NCBI GenBank assembly: GCA_947589615.1
Contig: CANQBU010000075.1
Location: 1 to 5,996, forward strand
Direction: 5' to 3'
Source of the DNA: an uncultured Clostridia bacterium
GTDB lineage: Bacteria; Bacillota; Clostridia; Christensenellales; UBA1242
DNA: 5,996 bases
The notes beneath the pieces were generated by a model. It made no database searches. It saw only the letters and a program-made list of their open reading frames with translations, and was not told where the DNA came from. This document shows positions 5,343-5,996 of the stretch, piece after piece. Every line of letters starts with the position of its first letter. The first letter of the stretch is position 1. Position numbers and translations under genes: made by a program.

Positions 5343-5996
5343 TTAAAATTTTATTGCTCCTCCCGTAACCTCAAAAATTTCTCCGGTGATAAAACTTGCA
5401 TTTTCACTTGCAAGAAATTTTACCGCATAAGCAACATCTTCTGGCATTCCCAATCTATTTAAAGGTGTCGAAATTTTTATTTCCGCCCTCTCCGCTTCAT
5501 TGAAATCTTTTGTCATATTGGTAGATATAAATCCAGGTGCAATAGCATTAACCCGAACATTAAAATTTGCACATTCCATAGCTAATGATTTTGTTAAAGC
5601 TATAATTCCGCCTTTTGTAGATGAATACACGCTTTCACAACTTCCACCATAAATTCCATAAATAGAAGCAATGTTAATGATGTTGCCACGCCTACAATTT
5701 ATAAAATTTCTCATGGCCTCTCGGCTGACATAAATTGCCCCCTTTAAATTGATATCTATAATTTTATCTATATTTTCATCTGTTTCATCTATCAGCAATT
5801 TTTCTGGCCTAGAAATCCCTGCACAATTTATTACACTTTCGATATATAAGTTTTCTTTAAAAACTTTATCAAAAAAAGATTTAACTTCTTCCCCTCTGGA
5901 AATATCTAATTTATATTTTGAAAAAATTGATATTTCATTACAATAATTCTCAAGCTTTTCAATTTCATTACTAAAATAGGTGGCAATTATATTATA
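5343..5996 (-). CDS. Short-chain dehydrogenase/reductase, FabG/YmfI-like, partial (N-terminus beyond right edge)
   Basis: The visible 217 C-terminal residues run in frame to the right edge. About 30 residues, including the first strand and the TGxxxGIG cofactor loop, should lie outside. Visible SDR motifs are NCAG (57-60 of the fragment), the catalytic Asn in DINLKG (Asn83), Ser111 in NIASIYG, and Tyr124/Lys128 in YSSTK. The spacing is normal for classical SDRs. VRVNAIAPGFIST (147-159) and the closing FITGEIFEVTGGA are typical of NADP-dependent 3-oxoacyl-ACP reductases (FabG). The GGSCESVYSSTKGG segment is closer to the GASCEVAYS form I recall from YmfI, the B. subtilis reductase that finishes the 5-aminopentanol modification of elongation factor P. 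I therefore leave the substrate open. A terminator follows, so it is not part of the spoIIA operon. The nearest in-frame TTG, at 5798, is internal and not the start. Confidence 0.88.
   Translation of the reverse strand, partial: YNIIATYFSNEIEKLENYCNEISIFSKYKLDISRGEEVKSFFDKVFKENLYIESVINCAGISRPEKLLIDETDENIDKIIDINLKGAIYVSREAMRNFINCRRGNIINIASIYGIYGGSCESVYSSTKGGIIALTKSLAMECANFNVRVNAIAPGFISTNMTKDFNEAERAEIKISTPLNRLGMPEDVAYAVKFLASENASFITGEIFEVTGGAIKF

Overview
This window is a sporulation gene cluster from an A+T-rich, endospore-forming Gram-positive bacterium, most likely of class Clostridia. Codons are A/T-biased, ribosome binding sites are strong AGGAGG types, and the gene set is sporulation-specific. 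The spoVA operon is the short clostridial form (spoVAC-spoVAD-spoVAE), without the spoVAA, AB, AEa and AF genes of Bacillus. I cannot name the genus.

Layout, right to left because most genes are on the minus strand. (1) 5343-5996: the C-terminal 217 residues of a FabG/YmfI-like short-chain dehydrogenase, entering from the right edge and closed by a hairpin terminator at 5287-5319. (2) 5210-5342: control region, then the spoIIA operon: spoIIAA (anti-anti-sigma), spoIIAB (anti-sigma kinase) and sigF (forespore sigma factor), tightly packed, with spoIIAB and sigF overlapping by 8 nt. (3) 2676-3704: a plus-strand gene for an unrecognised 342-residue predicted lipoprotein with a Tyr/Asn-rich repeat tail. 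It converges on sigF, sharing a bidirectional terminator whose hairpin contains both stop codons. (4) 2576-2675: a short divergent control region with overlapping sigma-F/G-like promoter motifs. (5) 674-2575: spoVAC, spoVAD and spoVAE, encoding part of the spore dipicolinic-acid channel, closed by a terminator at 651-675. (6) 1-607: the N-terminal 202 residues of YunB, a sporulation protein, running off the left edge.

The known genes form one developmental pathway. SpoIIAA and SpoIIAB switch sigma-F on in the forespore; sigma-F leads to sigma-G, which in model species transcribes spoVA; the SpoVA proteins then move dipicolinic acid into the spore and release it at germination. The main novelty candidate is the inverted lipoprotein gene placed between sigF and spoVAC, which directly follow one another in the sporulation clusters I know. 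Its position and candidate promoter suggest forespore expression. Its function is unknown.
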